Assembly: GCA_035690495.1 (NCBI GenBank)
Contig: DASSKK010000033.1
Coordinates: 1-8,952 of the forward strand
Length of the DNA: 8,952 nucleotides
Direction of reading: 5' to 3'
Origin: DASSKK01 sp035690495
GTDB lineage: Bacteria; Actinomycetota; Actinomycetes; Propionibacteriales; Nocardioidaceae
Within the stretch, counting starts at the first letter, position 1. Every line of letters starts with the position of its first letter. The notes beneath the pieces are model-generated. The model was not told the origin of the DNA. It made no database searches and saw nothing but the letters and a program-made list of their open reading frames with translations. This document shows positions 6,642 to 8,952 of this stretch, in pieces. The position numbers and the translations under genes are program-made.

Positions 6642-6646
6642 AGGAG
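6642..6646 (+). promoter_or_regulatory. Ribosome binding site of satP
   Basis: AGGAG lies 5 nt before the ATG at 6652 and supports that start. Confidence 0.65.
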
Positions 6647-6651
6647 CGCCC

Positions 6652-7269
6652 ATGACCGCGATCAAGGAACCGGAGCCAATCCAGCAGACCGCATTCGCCC
6701 CCGGGTCGCACATCGCCGACCCGGCCGCTCTCGGGCTCGGCGGCTTCGCATTGACGACCTTCGTGCTCAGCGTCGCGAATGCCAACATCGTCCCGATCGC
6801 CGTGACACCGGTCGTCTTCGGCCTCGCTCTGGCGTACGGCGGCATCGCACAGTTCGCCGCCGGGATCTGGGAGTTCGCCAAGGGCAACACGTTCGGGGCC
6901 ACCGCGTTCTGCTCGTACGGCGGGTTCTGGATCTCTTACTGGTACCTCACCGGCCACACCGACCTGTCCGGAGCCGGCAGCGACGTCAACCAGGGGGTCG
7001 GGCTGTACCTGATCGCGTGGGCGATCTTCACCGGGTACATGACGGTCGCCGCCACCCGCACCAACACGGCGGTTCTTGCCGTGTTCGTGCTTCTGACGAT
7101 CACCTACATCCTGCTGGCCATCGGTGAGTTCGCCACCGCCGACGGCATCACCCACATCGGCGGCTACCTCGGCATCGCCACCGCACTCGCGGCCTGGTAC
7201 GCGTCGTGGGCGACCGTCACGAACTTCACCTTCAAGCGCACCGTGCTCCCAGTAGGGCCGCGGGCCTGA
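6652..7269 (+). CDS. satP: SatP-type acetate/succinate transporter (GPR1/FUN34/YaaH family)
   Basis: This 205-residue membrane protein belongs to the acetate uptake transporter family (GPR1/FUN34/YaaH, PF01184). E. coli SatP, its best-known bacterial member, moves acetate and succinate with protons. The family signature region appears as DPAALGLGGFALTTFVLS (23-40), where the classical form is NPAPLGL, so the leading Asn is Asp and the second Pro is Ala. Further matches are AYGGIAQFAAGIWEFAKGNTF (61-81, core GGIAQFAAG) and SYGGFW (88-93). Six hydrophobic helices are visible (about 28-48, 53-72, 85-100, 114-135, 138-157 and 166-187), as expected for the family. Length is typical (about 190-210). 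The ATG has AGGAG 5 nt upstream. acs follows 104 nt downstream on the same strand, so import and activation of acetate are probably co-regulated. The symporter 3 kb upstream offers a second uptake route. Confidence 0.93.
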   Translation: MTAIKEPEPIQQTAFAPGSHIADPAALGLGGFALTTFVLSVANANIVPIAVTPVVFGLALAYGGIAQFAAGIWEFAKGNTFGATAFCSYGGFWISYWYLTGHTDLSGAGSDVNQGVGLYLIAWAIFTGYMTVAATRTNTAVLAVFVLLTITYILLAIGEFATADGITHIGGYLGIATALAAWYASWATVTNFTFKRTVLPVGPRA

Positions 7270-7290
7270 GCCGTGCCTCTTGATCTGTCC

Positions 7291-7328
7291 GGCCCCGAGT
7301 GATGGAGTGAAATCCATGGCTCGGGGCC
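7291..7328 (+). terminator. Strong two-part hairpin between satP and acs (terminator or attenuator candidate)
   Basis: GGCCCCGAG (7291-7299) pairs perfectly with CTCGGGGCC (7320-7328). Inside it, after a T-G wobble and one G-G mismatch, ATGGA (7302-7306) pairs with TCCAT (7313-7317) around a 6-nt loop GTGAAA. It begins 21 nt after the satP stop. No T-tract follows (ACGGGGGTCG), so it is not a classical intrinsic terminator. It could terminate partially, act in attenuation, protect satP mRNA from 3' decay, or set the satP:acs ratio. Confidence 0.5.
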
Positions 7329-7360
7329 ACGGGGGTCGTTCGTTCCAGACGCGTGCAAAA

Positions 7361-7366
7361 AAGGAG
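7361..7366 (+). promoter_or_regulatory. Strong ribosome binding site of acs after an A-run
   Basis: AAGGAG lies 7 nt before ATG 7374 and is preceded by As, giving a run of six A residues from 7357 to 7362 in otherwise GC-rich DNA. It favours ATG 7374 over the in-frame ATG at 7368, which would be only 1 nt away from the site. Confidence 0.75.
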
Positions 7367-7373
7367 AATGAGA

Positions 7374-8952
<1,579 letters not shown>

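Noticed and set aside
7368..7373. ATG 7368 as the acs start
   Set aside because: It is in frame but only 1 nt after AAGGAG, too close for normal initiation. ATG 7374 has a 7-nt spacing.
7270..7373. Own promoter for acs
   Set aside because: TTGATC at 7280-7285 could be a -35 box, but no acceptable -10 box follows at the right distance and the hairpin occupies that position.

Overview
The window is high-GC DNA with GTG starts, tightly overlapping genes and actinobacterial-type proteins. It most resembles the chromosome of an actinomycete; Nocardioidaceae or a relative is my guess from protein style and cannot be confirmed from sequence reading alone. Most of it is devoted to sensing, importing and activating short carboxylates, above all acetate.

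Layout. Bases 1-3430 hold a compact plus-strand operon: the C-terminal part of a LytS-type sensor histidine kinase (5' end outside the window), a LytTR-type response regulator, a small two-helix membrane protein, and a sodium:solute symporter of the acetate/monocarboxylate (ActP/MctC-like) type. The last three genes are linked by a 7-nt gap and two 4-nt stop/start overlaps. Bases 3457-4770 (minus strand) encode a secreted delta-60-repeat protein, convergent with the symporter. After a 144-nt divergent intergenic region, bases 4915-6492 (plus) encode a 525-residue protein with an XRE-like helix-turn-helix followed by a long helical-repeat region. Bases 6652-7269 encode a SatP-type (GPR1/FUN34/YaaH) acetate transporter, and 7374-8952 the N-terminal four fifths or so of acetyl-CoA synthetase (cut by the window end). 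No gene-free stretch exceeds about 160 nt.

How it fits together. The two-component system probably controls carboxylate uptake, as LytS/LytTR pairs do for pyruvate transporters in enterobacteria. The symporter and SatP give two independent acetate import routes, and Acs traps acetate as acetyl-CoA. The delta-60 and XRE/helical-repeat genes have no obvious acetate role and look like an insertion between the two halves of the acetate locus.

The points most worth a second look are: a cluster of five CGCTC-containing direct repeats that ends next to the predicted satP -35 box, with some 20-21 nt spacings suggestive of LytTR binding; a strong two-part hairpin between satP and acs; and the XRE/helical-repeat gene, which appears leaderless, carries a TTA codon and has TTGCG/CGCAA half-sites upstream. 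I found no CRISPR array, tRNA, rRNA, transposase or phage gene.
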